DNA of 9,828 nt from Deltaproteobacteria bacterium (GCA_026988585.1 JALSKY010000233.1:1-9828), one strand, 5' to 3'; shown: positions 1 to 7,022, numbered from the stretch's first letter. Made by a program: numbers and translations. The notes: generated by a model not told the origin, from the sequence alone.

Positions 1-1168
1 AGGATTCGGCTCCATACAGGGCGCAGTGGATGCGTTGAAACTGGGGGCATACGATTATCTCTGCAAACCCATAAAGCCTGATGAGGTTATTGTCATCATC
101 GACAAGGCCCTTGAGGTCCGGGAGATCAAGAGAGAAAACCTCACCCTGAAAAGAGAACTCAAGAATCTCGTGGGGTTTGAGCGTATAATTGGAAGCAGTG
201 CACCAATGCAGGAGGTGTTCCGGCTCATTGAGAGGGTGGCGGATACAGACAGTACCGTTCTCATCACTGGCGAAAGCGGTACCGGTAAGGAACTCATTGC
301 TCATGCCGTACATTTTGCCAGTGACCGCAGGGAGAAACCCTTTGTCGCCATCAACTGTGCTGCCATCCCTGAAGAGCTTCTTGAGAGCGAGCTTTTTGGC
401 CATGAAAAGGGGGCGTTTACCCATGCCATCAAGACCAGGATAGGCAGATTCGAGCTTGCCAACAAGGGCACTATCTTTCTTGATGAAATCGGAGATATGA
501 GCCCTGCTCTGCAGGTAAAACTTCTTCGGGTGCTTCAGGAAAGACAGTTTGAAAGGGTTGGCGGTACCAAGACCATAGCTGTGGATATCCGGGTAATTGC
601 AGCTACCAATACCGATCTGGAAGAGGCGGTGAAGAAAGGGACATTTCGAGAAGATCTCTTCTATCGCCTGAATGTCATTCCCATCAAGGTTCCTCCGTTA
701 AGAGAACGGGTTGAGGATATCCCTCTGCTGGTAAAACATTTTCTAAACAAGTTTTGCCAGGGTAAAAGGGATACTGTTGAAGGGATAAGTGACGAGGCAT
801 TGGAACTGCTGTGCAGATACGAATGGCCTGGAAACGTGAGAGAACTGGAGAATATAATTGAGCGACTGGTCATCCTTACCAGCAATCGGATTATCCAGGC
901 GGATGAACTGCCTGAACAGATCAGAAAATCATCTGGTGTCCCCTCTCCTGTCTCCTTTTCTTCAGGCTTTCCTGTAATGCCTGAGCAGGGGTTATCTCTC
1001 AGCAAGGCAGTAGAGGAGCTGGAGAAAAACCTCATCCTTCAAGCCCTTGAAAAGACAGGTGGAATAAAGAATCGTGCAGCAAAACTGCTTCAGATGAATC
1101 GAACTACCCTTATAGAAAAGATGAAAAAGCTGGGATTGATGTCTGGTAAAAAGAAAAAGGCGGCATGA
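1..1168 (+). CDS. Sigma-54-dependent NtrC-family response regulator (5' end outside window)
   Basis: This is a two-component activator that would use ATP hydrolysis to remodel sigma-54 RNA polymerase. The frame is open from base 2; the GTG at 26 is internal to the receiver domain, not the start. Only the end of the receiver is visible, with the conserved lysine of LCKP at about 62-73. The AAA+ domain follows: Walker A GESGTGK at 269-289, sigma-54 contact loop at 410-427 reading GAFTHA rather than GAFTGA, Walker B FLDEIG at about 476-493, the FREDLFYRL segment, and WPGNVREL near 824. A short Ser/Pro linker leads to a C-terminal Fis-type helix-turn-helix whose recognition helix, NRTTLIEKMKKLG, resembles that of FleQ-type flagellar regulators. 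That similarity hints at a motility or surface role but does not prove it. The protein ends in a lysine-rich tail (KKKKAA). About 388 residues are visible, with roughly 80 missing at the N terminus. The next gene is co-directional. Confidence 0.95.
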   Translation, partial: GFGSIQGAVDALKLGAYDYLCKPIKPDEVIVIIDKALEVREIKRENLTLKRELKNLVGFERIIGSSAPMQEVFRLIERVADTDSTVLITGESGTGKELIAHAVHFASDRREKPFVAINCAAIPEELLESELFGHEKGAFTHAIKTRIGRFELANKGTIFLDEIGDMSPALQVKLLRVLQERQFERVGGTKTIAVDIRVIAATNTDLEEAVKKGTFREDLFYRLNVIPIKVPPLRERVEDIPLLVKHFLNKFCQGKRDTVEGISDEALELLCRYEWPGNVRELENIIERLVILTSNRIIQADELPEQIRKSSGVPSPVSFSSGFPVMPEQGLSLSKAVEELEKNLILQALEKTGGIKNRAAKLLQMNRTTLIEKMKKLGLMSGKKKKAA

Positions 1169-1231
1169 TTGAGCAATACCGTTTATATTCCTCCCTGAAA
1201 AATCGTTCAATATCTTCAAGGAATCTGCTAT

Positions 1232-2698
1232 ATGAAACTCCATAATTTCAACCAATTTTGTTGTAATCTCTTCTTCCTGTTTCTGTTTCTGTTCTTAGTT
1301 GCCGGCACATATTCTCATCTGCTGGCTGCAGAATCCGACCAGATTCCGGTGGTTATTCTGGAACAGTTTTCTCCGCCAACAGACAAGAATCTGGAATATC
1401 TTGGCCCGGCCCTTACAGAGATGGTCAAGATCCGCCTGGAATCCCAGGGGATCGATGTTATCAAGGTTGGGCATGGAGATCAAAAGAGGATTAAAGCCCT
1501 CTCCAACCTGGGAGATCTGCTGCTAAAAGGCAAGATCCAGAAAAACAACCAGATAATCGACCTGGCAGTCCAGCTCTTTCCAATGGATTCAACAGGCAGT
1601 GAGCAAGCTGCCAACACCGGAGCAATCAAACCCCTAAAAACCTGGCGGATCAGGGCACAGAATCTCAGCATTCTCTCAAGAAGGGCAAGTCTTCTCACTG
1701 GGGAACTGGCAGATGTGATCAGGGATTCCCATCAGCTGCTCATAGCCCGGAAAGAAACGGCCCTGCTTGATGAAAAGTTGAACAAGGCAGCTCTCTCATC
1801 TAAGTCCCAGGATAATCTGGAAATGACCAGGATTCATCCAGACAGGCTTGTCAGGGAAAGACTCGCGAAGGACCAGGCCAAGGAGATGAAAGAGATCGGC
1901 CTGCCCATGCCGGAAAACAGTACAGGTAACACCCATGACAGCATTGCCAGGTCTGAATCAACTGATGAAACCCAGGCCTCAGGATCATCACCCGCCCCCC
2001 CTTCCGAACATGAATGGGCCCAGCTTCACAGGGATCAGCAACCGAGGCGCTCATGGTGGAGCTATCTCTGGCCATTTGGGAGCGAGGCAAAAAAACAGCA
2101 GGAGACCATGAAAATCCCCCAATCCTATCAAGCCGTCACTGCAGATCAGGGCAGATTTGGCCGCGATCTCAGCGAGCTGGAAAAGGCAGAAAAACCTATT
2201 TATCTCCCCAAGGATAAGTTGCCGGTTCCGCCGCCCAAAAATGAGGAATTCAGGATACCGGACCCGCAGTCAGTGGATGACGTATTAAACAGTGCAGTCA
2301 TAATAGAGAAAAAAAACAGGGAGAAACGAAGCTGGTTCTCCTTCCTGATGCCGTGGAAAAGGGACAATAGAGATTATGAGATCATAGTAAATCAGACCGA
2401 TCTTGGAGGAGAGCCTTTGCCCAACCTCGATCAGGCCTCATCTCCCCTGCCGGATCCCAACAGGTTATCAACCAACCCTGCCATTCCTGCCGATTCCTCT
2501 CCTGCCCTGGAACAGCAAAACAAGAAGGCTGGAACCCATCCTGATAAAACAGGACTATCCCGTCAAAAGGAGAATGATCTCAGGGAATCCTTGGCAGCAA
2601 CTGGCTCCAACAGCTCTGAAGGGAAAGGTATGGAGCAGAAAGAGGAATCATCAGGAGAGGAGCGTCAGAAAGAGACCCCTGTATGGGTATGGGAGTAA
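1232..2698 (+). CDS. Secreted protein with TolB-N/FlgO-like domain and disordered tail carrying two Trp-rich motifs
   Basis: Function unknown. The ATG has a good ribosome binding site, AAGGAA at 1218-1223, 8 nt upstream. The N terminus is a signal peptide: a very hydrophobic Leu/Phe run at residues 13-24 and a likely cleavage near LLAA (30-33), so export to the periplasm is inferred. No lipobox is evident. Residues about 37-170 (IPVVILEQF, then EYLGPALTEMVKIRLESQG, then LLLKGKIQ) resemble the alpha/beta fold of TolB N-terminal, CsgG or FlgO-type domains, which occur in outer-membrane and flagellar accessory proteins. This is a weak, pattern-level match. From about residue 180 the chain is rich in Pro, Ser, Glu, Gln and Lys and is probably disordered. 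It holds two matching motifs, RSWWSYLWPF (273-282) and RSWFSFLMPW (366-375), and ends in PVWVWE. The gene lies 63 bp after the sigma-54 activator and could be co-transcribed with it. It meets the next gene tail to tail. Confidence 0.85.
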   Translation: MKLHNFNQFCCNLFFLFLFLFLVAGTYSHLLAAESDQIPVVILEQFSPPTDKNLEYLGPALTEMVKIRLESQGIDVIKVGHGDQKRIKALSNLGDLLLKGKIQKNNQIIDLAVQLFPMDSTGSEQAANTGAIKPLKTWRIRAQNLSILSRRASLLTGELADVIRDSHQLLIARKETALLDEKLNKAALSSKSQDNLEMTRIHPDRLVRERLAKDQAKEMKEIGLPMPENSTGNTHDSIARSESTDETQASGSSPAPPSEHEWAQLHRDQQPRRSWWSYLWPFGSEAKKQQETMKIPQSYQAVTADQGRFGRDLSELEKAEKPIYLPKDKLPVPPPKNEEFRIPDPQSVDDVLNSAVIIEKKNREKRSWFSFLMPWKRDNRDYEIIVNQTDLGGEPLPNLDQASSPLPDPNRLSTNPAIPADSSPALEQQNKKAGTHPDKTGLSRQKENDLRESLAATGSNSSEGKGMEQKEESSGEERQKETPVWVWE

Positions 2699-2710
2699 AC
2701 AGGATGGCTC

Positions 2711-4171
2711 TCAATCAATACCCCATTTCTGGAGTTTTTTCCGCAAGGTCTTCCGGTTGATGCCAAGGAGCCTGGCTGCCTCAGCCTTGTTCCAGTCTGT
2801 TTTCTCCAATACCGAAAGGATATGTCTCTTTTCTATTTCACTCAGGGAGAGTACGGCATCCTCTGTTGCTTCATCCTGCTGACTCTCCGCCACTCCTCTC
2901 CCATCCCCCTGTAACGTAGCAACAGCCGCTGAAGCACTGTCGTTAGTTAAACCCTTTTGGGAAGGCTGTCTCGCATCACTGCTATCCAACCTGTTTTCAA
3001 TCCTCACACCTGCCAAAGAGAGATCTTCGAGTCCTATTACCTGCTGCCTTGCAAATATAACCAGACGCTCAATGGTATTCTCAAGCTCTCTCACATTTCC
3101 TGGCCACATATATCGAAGAAATAGGGCAAGGACCTCAGGAGCAAGTTTCAGTCCAGAGCGTTTGTATTTCTCCCCGAACTGTTCCAGGAAATAGTTGGCC
3201 AGCTCAGGGATATCTCCCTCCCTGTCCCGCAAGGGGGGCATTCTTATGGCAACTACATTGAGCCTGAAAAACAGGTCTTCCCTGAACTCCCCCTTTTTGA
3301 CCATAGCCCGCAGATCGCGATTAGTGGCAGCAATTATCCGTACATCCACCTTGGTCAGACGGTTACTGCCAACCCTGGAGATCTCTTTCTCCTCCACTGC
3401 CTTGAGAAGTTTGGCCTGGAGCTCCATATTGACATTGCCAATCTCATCGAGAAACAGGGTGCCACCATTGGCAAGCTCGAACTTTCCTATCTTGTCCTTC
3501 TCTGCCCCTGTAAACGCGCCACGCACATGGCCAAAGAGTTCGCTCTCAAAAAGGGTGGGAACAAGGGTGGAGCAATCAACCGGAACAAAGGGGTTCTTTC
3601 TCCGGGGGCTCTGTTCATGGATATATTTTGCTAAGACACCTTTTCCTGTACCACTCTCCCCACGAATCAGAATGGTGCTGTCAGTAGGGGCCACTGCCTC
3701 CACCTGCTGAAAGATCTGCTCCATAGGAGGACTTTTGCCTATAATCTTCCTCTTTCCCTCTCTCCTTTTGAGTTCCTCTCTCAGATAGAGATTCTCCAGT
3801 GCAAGCTTTCTGGCACTCAAATTTCTGTTGACCACCAGTTTCAACTCCTCAGGCTCAAAGGGCTTGGGAAGAAAATCGTTGGCTCCAAGGCGCATCGCCT
3901 CTACCGCATTGTGAATGGTGCCATAGGCGGTGATCATCACAACCGGGACTATGGAATCCCGCTCTCTGATATGAAGCAGGAGATCGAGACCGTTGAGATC
4001 CGGCAGCTTGAGATCCAGAAGAATCAGCTCAAACTCCAGTTTTTCAATCATCTCCTGTGCCTCTGCACCGCTGCCAGCCTGGTAAACCTCCCTGCCAGTG
4101 CGGATCAACACCTGGGCGCATCCATCACGAATGGCCATATCGTCATCCACGATTAGAATGCGCTCTTTCAT
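2711..4171 (-). CDS. NtrC-type sigma-54-dependent response regulator (complete)
   Basis: This is the probable partner of the histidine kinase encoded upstream in the same operon; it would activate sigma-54 promoters when phosphorylated. The protein has 486 residues, typical for the family. The receiver domain spans 1-120 with acidic pocket D9/D10, phospho-acceptor D53, T81 and K103. The AAA+ domain runs from about 140 to 375 with Walker A GESGTGKG (171-178), an intact GAFTGA loop (218-223), Walker B TLFLDEIG (238-245), FREDLFFRL (296-304) and WPGNVREL (356-363). A Ser/Asp/Gln-rich linker (about 393-440) leads to a Fis-type helix-turn-helix (about 459-482, NRKTLRKKLQKWG). I chose the ATG at 4171 because MKERILIVDDD begins exactly at the first receiver strand, although its ribosome site is weak (AAGAA). 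A GTG at 4204 in the same frame has a better site (GGTGA, 6 nt spacing) and would add 11 residues; it remains possible. No recognisable sigma-54 target site lies nearby. Confidence 0.95.
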   Translation of the reverse strand: MKERILIVDDDMAIRDGCAQVLIRTGREVYQAGSGAEAQEMIEKLEFELILLDLKLPDLNGLDLLLHIRERDSIVPVVMITAYGTIHNAVEAMRLGANDFLPKPFEPEELKLVVNRNLSARKLALENLYLREELKRREGKRKIIGKSPPMEQIFQQVEAVAPTDSTILIRGESGTGKGVLAKYIHEQSPRRKNPFVPVDCSTLVPTLFESELFGHVRGAFTGAEKDKIGKFELANGGTLFLDEIGNVNMELQAKLLKAVEEKEISRVGSNRLTKVDVRIIAATNRDLRAMVKKGEFREDLFFRLNVVAIRMPPLRDREGDIPELANYFLEQFGEKYKRSGLKLAPEVLALFLRYMWPGNVRELENTIERLVIFARQQVIGLEDLSLAGVRIENRLDSSDARQPSQKGLTNDSASAAVATLQGDGRGVAESQQDEATEDAVLSLSEIEKRHILSVLEKTDWNKAEAARLLGINRKTLRKKLQKWGID

Positions 4172-4210
4172 ATTTCTTGTGAGATAGCTATCAGTGGGTA
4201 ACACTTCTTT

Positions 4211-4378
4211 TCACCAGTTTGTTCCATTCCGTTCAACTAAATTATGCAGTTCGCAGGCTTGAAGAAGACGCCAGGTAAAGGGTGCTGTATCCTCATGCCA
4301 TAGGGATACGGCATCAATATACGAACCGTATGCAGGTTTGGGTTTCAGTAAATCTGAACAAACCTTTTCAAAATACAT
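4211..4378 (-). CDS. Small uncharacterised ORF (55 aa) between kinase and regulator genes
   Basis: I do not recognise this protein. On the minus strand an ATG at 4378 opens a 55-codon frame ending in TGA at 4211-4213. It starts two bases after the kinase stop codon (TAG, 4383-4381), in a different frame, and its stop lies 6 bp before the alternative GTG start, or 39 bp before the ATG start, of the response regulator. It therefore fills almost the whole gap in an operon-like arrangement. The product begins MYFEKVCSDLLK and contains PAYGSYIDAVSLW and FTWRLLQACELHNLVER. It is soluble, rich in aromatic residues, has three Trp and two Cys, and its second half could form an amphipathic helix. No clear Shine-Dalgarno precedes it, so it would rely on coupling to kinase translation. 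The alternatives are a chance open frame or a decayed domain. A stem-loop (4334-4365) overlaps its first codons. Confidence 0.45.
   Translation of the reverse strand: MYFEKVCSDLLKPKPAYGSYIDAVSLWHEDTAPFTWRLLQACELHNLVERNGTNW
4334..4365. other. Two-step stem-loop just after the kinase stop codon
   Basis: An outer perfect 7-bp stem pairs AGGTTTG (4334-4340) with CAAACCT (4359-4365). An inner perfect 5-bp stem pairs TTCAG (4344-4348) with CTGAA (4354-4358) around a 5-nt loop, with a 3-nt bulge (GGT, 4341-4343) between them. On the plus strand it is followed by TTTTC. On the minus strand, where the operon is transcribed, no T-run follows, so a simple terminator of the kinase gene is unlikely. It may be an operon-internal processing or translation-control element, or coincidental, since it falls within the small ORF. 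Confidence 0.3.
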
Positions 4379-4380
4379 AA

Positions 4381-5418
4381 CTATATATCAGCAGGCAGAG
4401 TAATCATGAAGATAGCACCTCCGCCAGGGGCGTCTTCAACAGTTATTCTACCTCTATGGCGCTGAACGATACCATAGGTGATGGACAACCCAAGACCGGT
4501 TCCCTTGCCGAAGGGCTTGGTGGAAAAAAATGGTTCAAAGATCCTGGTCTTTATCTCATCATCCACGCCAGGACCTGTATCCTGTACTGCAACACAGACA
4601 CGTCTCTCTGCCCTCAGGGAATAGCTCCGGATGGTCATCACACCCTCTCCATCCATTGCCTCTCCTGCATTCACCATAAGATTCAGCATGGCCTGCTCCA
4701 TCTGTCCCTTGTCTGCCATGATGTGTGGCAGGTCTGCCTGAAGGTCCATACGGACATCTACGTCTCTGAACATCTTGTGATCCTCCAACAGGCTGAACAT
4801 CTCCCGTATCACCTGGTTGAGATCCACAGTCATACAGGATTGGGATGGTGTGCGGCCAAAATTCAGGAGCCCTTTGGCAATTATACGGCATCTGGTGGCT
4901 AATTTTACAATCTTGCTTATATTTTCAAGGGCTACGGAATCGTGACAGATGTCATCCTTGAGGAGATTGGCATAGAGTAGAATACCTCCCAGGGGATTGT
5001 TGATCTCATGCGCTATTTCGCCAGCCAGTTTTCCCATTGCTGCAAGACGCTCTCCCTGCAACACCTTTTCTTCCCAGGATTTCTGCTGACCTATATCTTG
5101 CAGGATGGTGGAATAGAGTAGCCCATCCTTGGCAGTAAGGGGACTGGTCACCACCATGACGTCCATGTTGTCTCCATCCCTTCTCCTGCCCATGGCCTCA
5201 CGCATACCTGCTCTCACATGAAAAGGTGACCATGGAGAGATGAACTCCCCCATTTCCCTGCTGTTGAGTTCCTCAAGCCGATTGATCCCAAAAAGCTCGA
5301 GAAAGGAATCATTGGCATATAGAGCCATTCTTTCATTGTGGATGACAGCAGGATCCTGGATCTCTTTCCAGCATTCCATTATTTCATTAGGCAAAAGATC
5401 TAAGATGTTCAGGTTCAT
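4381..5418 (-). CDS. Soluble PAS-domain histidine kinase, NtrB-like
   Basis: This is a sensor kinase that would autophosphorylate on histidine and pass the phosphate to the NtrC-type regulator encoded downstream. The protein has 345 residues and no membrane segment, so it acts in the cytosol. A PAS-like sensor domain covers about residues 5-112 (AVIHNERMALYANDSFLELF at 24-43, ending with the typical STILQDIGQQK). The dimerisation and phospho-acceptor domain has the H-box GEIAHEINNPLGG with His137. The ATPase domain shows the N-box NLMVNAGEAM (Asn250), G1 box DTGPGV (280-285), F-box FEPFFSTK (294-301) and G2 box GTGLGL (306-311), all intact. I chose the ATG at 5418, preceded by GGAAAAGG, over a TTG at 5478 and an ATG at 5436 in the same frame, which lack good ribosome sites. 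It is the first gene of a minus-strand operon and is divergent from the HDOD-GAF gene. The PAS ligand cannot be told from sequence. Confidence 0.95.
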   Translation of the reverse strand: MNLNILDLLPNEIMECWKEIQDPAVIHNERMALYANDSFLELFGINRLEELNSREMGEFISPWSPFHVRAGMREAMGRRRDGDNMDVMVVTSPLTAKDGLLYSTILQDIGQQKSWEEKVLQGERLAAMGKLAGEIAHEINNPLGGILLYANLLKDDICHDSVALENISKIVKLATRCRIIAKGLLNFGRTPSQSCMTVDLNQVIREMFSLLEDHKMFRDVDVRMDLQADLPHIMADKGQMEQAMLNLMVNAGEAMDGEGVMTIRSYSLRAERRVCVAVQDTGPGVDDEIKTRIFEPFFSTKPFGKGTGLGLSITYGIVQRHRGRITVEDAPGGGAIFMITLPADI

Positions 5419-5482
5419 ACCTTTTCCAAAAATCATACAGCGATAGTCGATTGACTGAAAAACATACCACTTTTCCAAAAAT
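5416..5482 (-). repeat. Imperfect direct repeat of the kinase ribosome-binding/start module
   Basis: On the minus strand ATTTTTGGAAAAGGTATG (5433-5416) is the ribosome site and start codon of the kinase gene. An almost identical copy, ATTTTTGGAAAAGTGGTATG (5482-5463), lies 47 bp upstream and differs only by a 2-nt insertion. The upstream copy offers its own ATG at 5465, opening a 10-codon frame (MFFSQSTIAV, TGA at 5435-5433) that ends 14 nt before the kinase ATG. The repeat could be a local tandem duplication, a duplicated regulator site, or a leader-peptide arrangement. Confidence 0.5.
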
Positions 5483-5561
5483 TAATCAAAAAAATCAGGA
5501 TATTCGATAAAAAAAGGGGGACCCAAAACAACAGAAAGCACGAAAGAAGGAGACCGGATCC
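5419..5561. promoter_or_regulatory. Divergent intergenic region between kinase operon and HDOD-GAF gene
   Basis: These 143 bp must carry the promoters for both divergent units. The region is AT-rich, with A-tracts at 5477-5481, 5488-5494 and 5509-5515 whose centres are about 12 and 21 bp apart, close to helical phasing, so intrinsic bending or an UP-element-like role is possible. A TTGACT at 5451-5456 could be a -35 element for rightward transcription but no acceptable -10 follows at 16-18 bp. I see no -24/-12 sigma-54 promoter in either direction. A GGGGGACCC tract sits at 5516-5524, before the HDOD-GAF ribosome site. Confidence 0.4.
5547..5552 (+). promoter_or_regulatory. Ribosome binding site that fixes the TTG start of the HDOD-GAF gene
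   Basis: AAGGAG lies 9 nt before a TTG at 5562. No ATG or GTG in this frame stands between the site and the TTG, and the next 30 codons lead directly into the HDOD domain. This supports the rare TTG initiation codon. Confidence 0.6.
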
Positions 5562-7022
5562 TTGCACATTGCACCGTCTCACAACATAAGGAGCTACATA
5601 TCGTTGGAAACACGAATCATAACCCAGTTGAACAGCGGTGAAGACGGGGGCATTCCATGCTTCTCCCAGCCACTTCAGCGTCTGTTGAGCCTTAAAACTG
5701 AAGAGAGTGGAAGCCTGGAATCCCTCACCGAGATAATTCTCAGCGACTATGGTCTTACCAGCAAGGTTCTACAGACAGTAAACTCCTTCTATTACAGTAG
5801 ATTCAGGCGAGAAATAACCACTATAAGCCAAGCCGTGATTCTCCTTGGTTTCAACAGGATTAAGGAGATTGCCACAGGGATGGCAGTGATCAACCTGGCT
5901 GAAGGACAGGAAAGCCAGGAGATTCTTCTCCTGATCTCCAAGGCCGTGGCCGCTGCCCATTTCATCAGCAACATCCAGAAGCAGGAGAACAAGGACTACT
6001 CGGAGCGCATATTCATTGCCACCCTGCTGAGACAGTTGCCACGGTTGATCATAGCATTGACGGACAGCGAGATCTATATCTCCATGAAACGGTTCGAAGA
6101 GGAGGGAAACCTTGCCAGGGCAAGGCGGATATTACGCACTGTAGGTTTCCATCTTCAAAAGAGATGGGGTATTCCCAACTCCCTTGCCGGACATTTTGAG
6201 GCATGCTCTTCATTACCAGGCGGTCCTGATAGAGAGATGAGAGAGAGTATAGAGATCGGCTACAAATTGATGGACCAGGTGTGGAACCGTGAGGACACGG
6301 AAGGGTTGCTGGGTATCATTGCAGAGGATACAGATTTATCAAGGGATGCGGTCAAAACAGCATTGAAAAGGGCATTGAAGGCTGCAACCCGTGCCGTGCC
6401 AATAAACTGCCAGCTGCAACAGTTTCCCCACCATTTTTCCCAGGAAGAAAAGGAGAAAAAGAGAGAAAAGAGCCTGGATCAATACAGAAAATCGGACCAT
6501 GAACCCCTGTTCATGGAACTCCTTCAGCACCTGATGACAGCCACCAATGATCCGGATATCTCCATTCAACAGATCTTTCTCATGTCCATAGAGATCATAA
6601 GGCGCATCCTTCCTGTAGAGAATGCCATAATCTGTCTGGTCAAAAAGAGAGGTTGCCGAATAGAAGCCAAGTTTGGAACCGGCAGGTCTGCCAACAGCCT
6701 CAAAAAAATTCTGTCGCGCTTGACCCTGAACAATAATGATGCATTGTACAAGGCATTGAATGCAGATGATGAAACATTGGTTTCTTGGTCAAAAATCCTG
6801 AAAGCCAACACGCCGGCCATACTCACTGCAAAAAGTTGCGTGATCATACCTGTCACTATTGATCAGAAGCCCATTGCCTGCATATTCATGGACAACCTGG
6901 ATACCGATGAATTCGACCAGGCAGCCATGATGAAGATAAGAATGGTGCGTCAGCTCATCATCTCTGCCATCAGGATACGGGTTGCTGCAGGGACAAAAAG
7001 AGGTGCAGGAGATCGGCACTGA
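5562..7022 (+). CDS. HDOD domain protein with C-terminal GAF-like domain
   Basis: This is a probable cytosolic signalling or scaffold protein. The HDOD domain covers about residues 25-215: IPCFSQPLQRLLSL, the helix EIILSDYGLTSKVLQTVNS (58-75), and the hallmark ISQAVILLGFNRIKEIA (88-104). As is usual for HDOD proteins, the catalytic His-Asp pair of true HD phosphohydrolases is missing: the equivalent segment reads TLLRQLPRLII (154-164). A charged linker (about 292-312, EEKEKKREKS) joins a C-terminal GAF-like domain (about 313-475) containing SCVIIPVTIDQKPIACIFMDN (425-445 region), a typical GAF strand pair. The 486-residue length fits HDOD-GAF proteins, whose known relatives act in signalling, stress responses or motility; the ligand is unknown. 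Translation starts at TTG with AAGGAG 9 nt upstream. It is divergent from the kinase operon, which suggests but does not prove a shared pathway. The gene ends in TGA at 7020-7022 with no strong terminator after it. Confidence 0.85.
   Translation: MHIAPSHNIRSYISLETRIITQLNSGEDGGIPCFSQPLQRLLSLKTEESGSLESLTEIILSDYGLTSKVLQTVNSFYYSRFRREITTISQAVILLGFNRIKEIATGMAVINLAEGQESQEILLLISKAVAAAHFISNIQKQENKDYSERIFIATLLRQLPRLIIALTDSEIYISMKRFEEEGNLARARRILRTVGFHLQKRWGIPNSLAGHFEACSSLPGGPDREMRESIEIGYKLMDQVWNREDTEGLLGIIAEDTDLSRDAVKTALKRALKAATRAVPINCQLQQFPHHFSQEEKEKKREKSLDQYRKSDHEPLFMELLQHLMTATNDPDISIQQIFLMSIEIIRRILPVENAIICLVKKRGCRIEAKFGTGRSANSLKKILSRLTLNNNDALYKALNADDETLVSWSKILKANTPAILTAKSCVIIPVTIDQKPIACIFMDNLDTDEFDQAAMMKIRMVRQLIISAIRIRVAAGTKRGAGDRH

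Noticed and set aside
1169..1231. Imperfect inverted repeat ATTGAGCAAT / ATCGTTCAAT between the first two genes as a terminator
   Set aside because: The arms have mismatches, the loop is long and no T-run follows; it may be chance, and co-transcription of the two genes cannot be excluded.
2721..2740. Short hairpin followed by TTTTTT as terminator for the secreted-protein gene
   Set aside because: The stem is only 3 bp (CCA/TGG) plus one pair beyond a mismatch, and it lies inside the coding sequence of the convergent regulator.
3195..4156. Plus-strand open frames opposite the response regulator (3195-3710, 3911-4156)
   Set aside because: They are the antisense of well-conserved AAA+ and receiver sequence and have no domain of their own.
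4456..4902. Plus-strand open frame opposite the kinase ATPase domain
   Set aside because: It is a shadow of the conserved HATPase region; the His- and Cys-rich translation matches no known protein pattern.
5419..5478. TTG at 5478 as start of the histidine kinase
   Set aside because: It falls inside the upstream repeat copy and has no ribosome site of its own; the extra 20 residues precede the PAS domain. The ATG at 5418 has GGAAAAGG just upstream.
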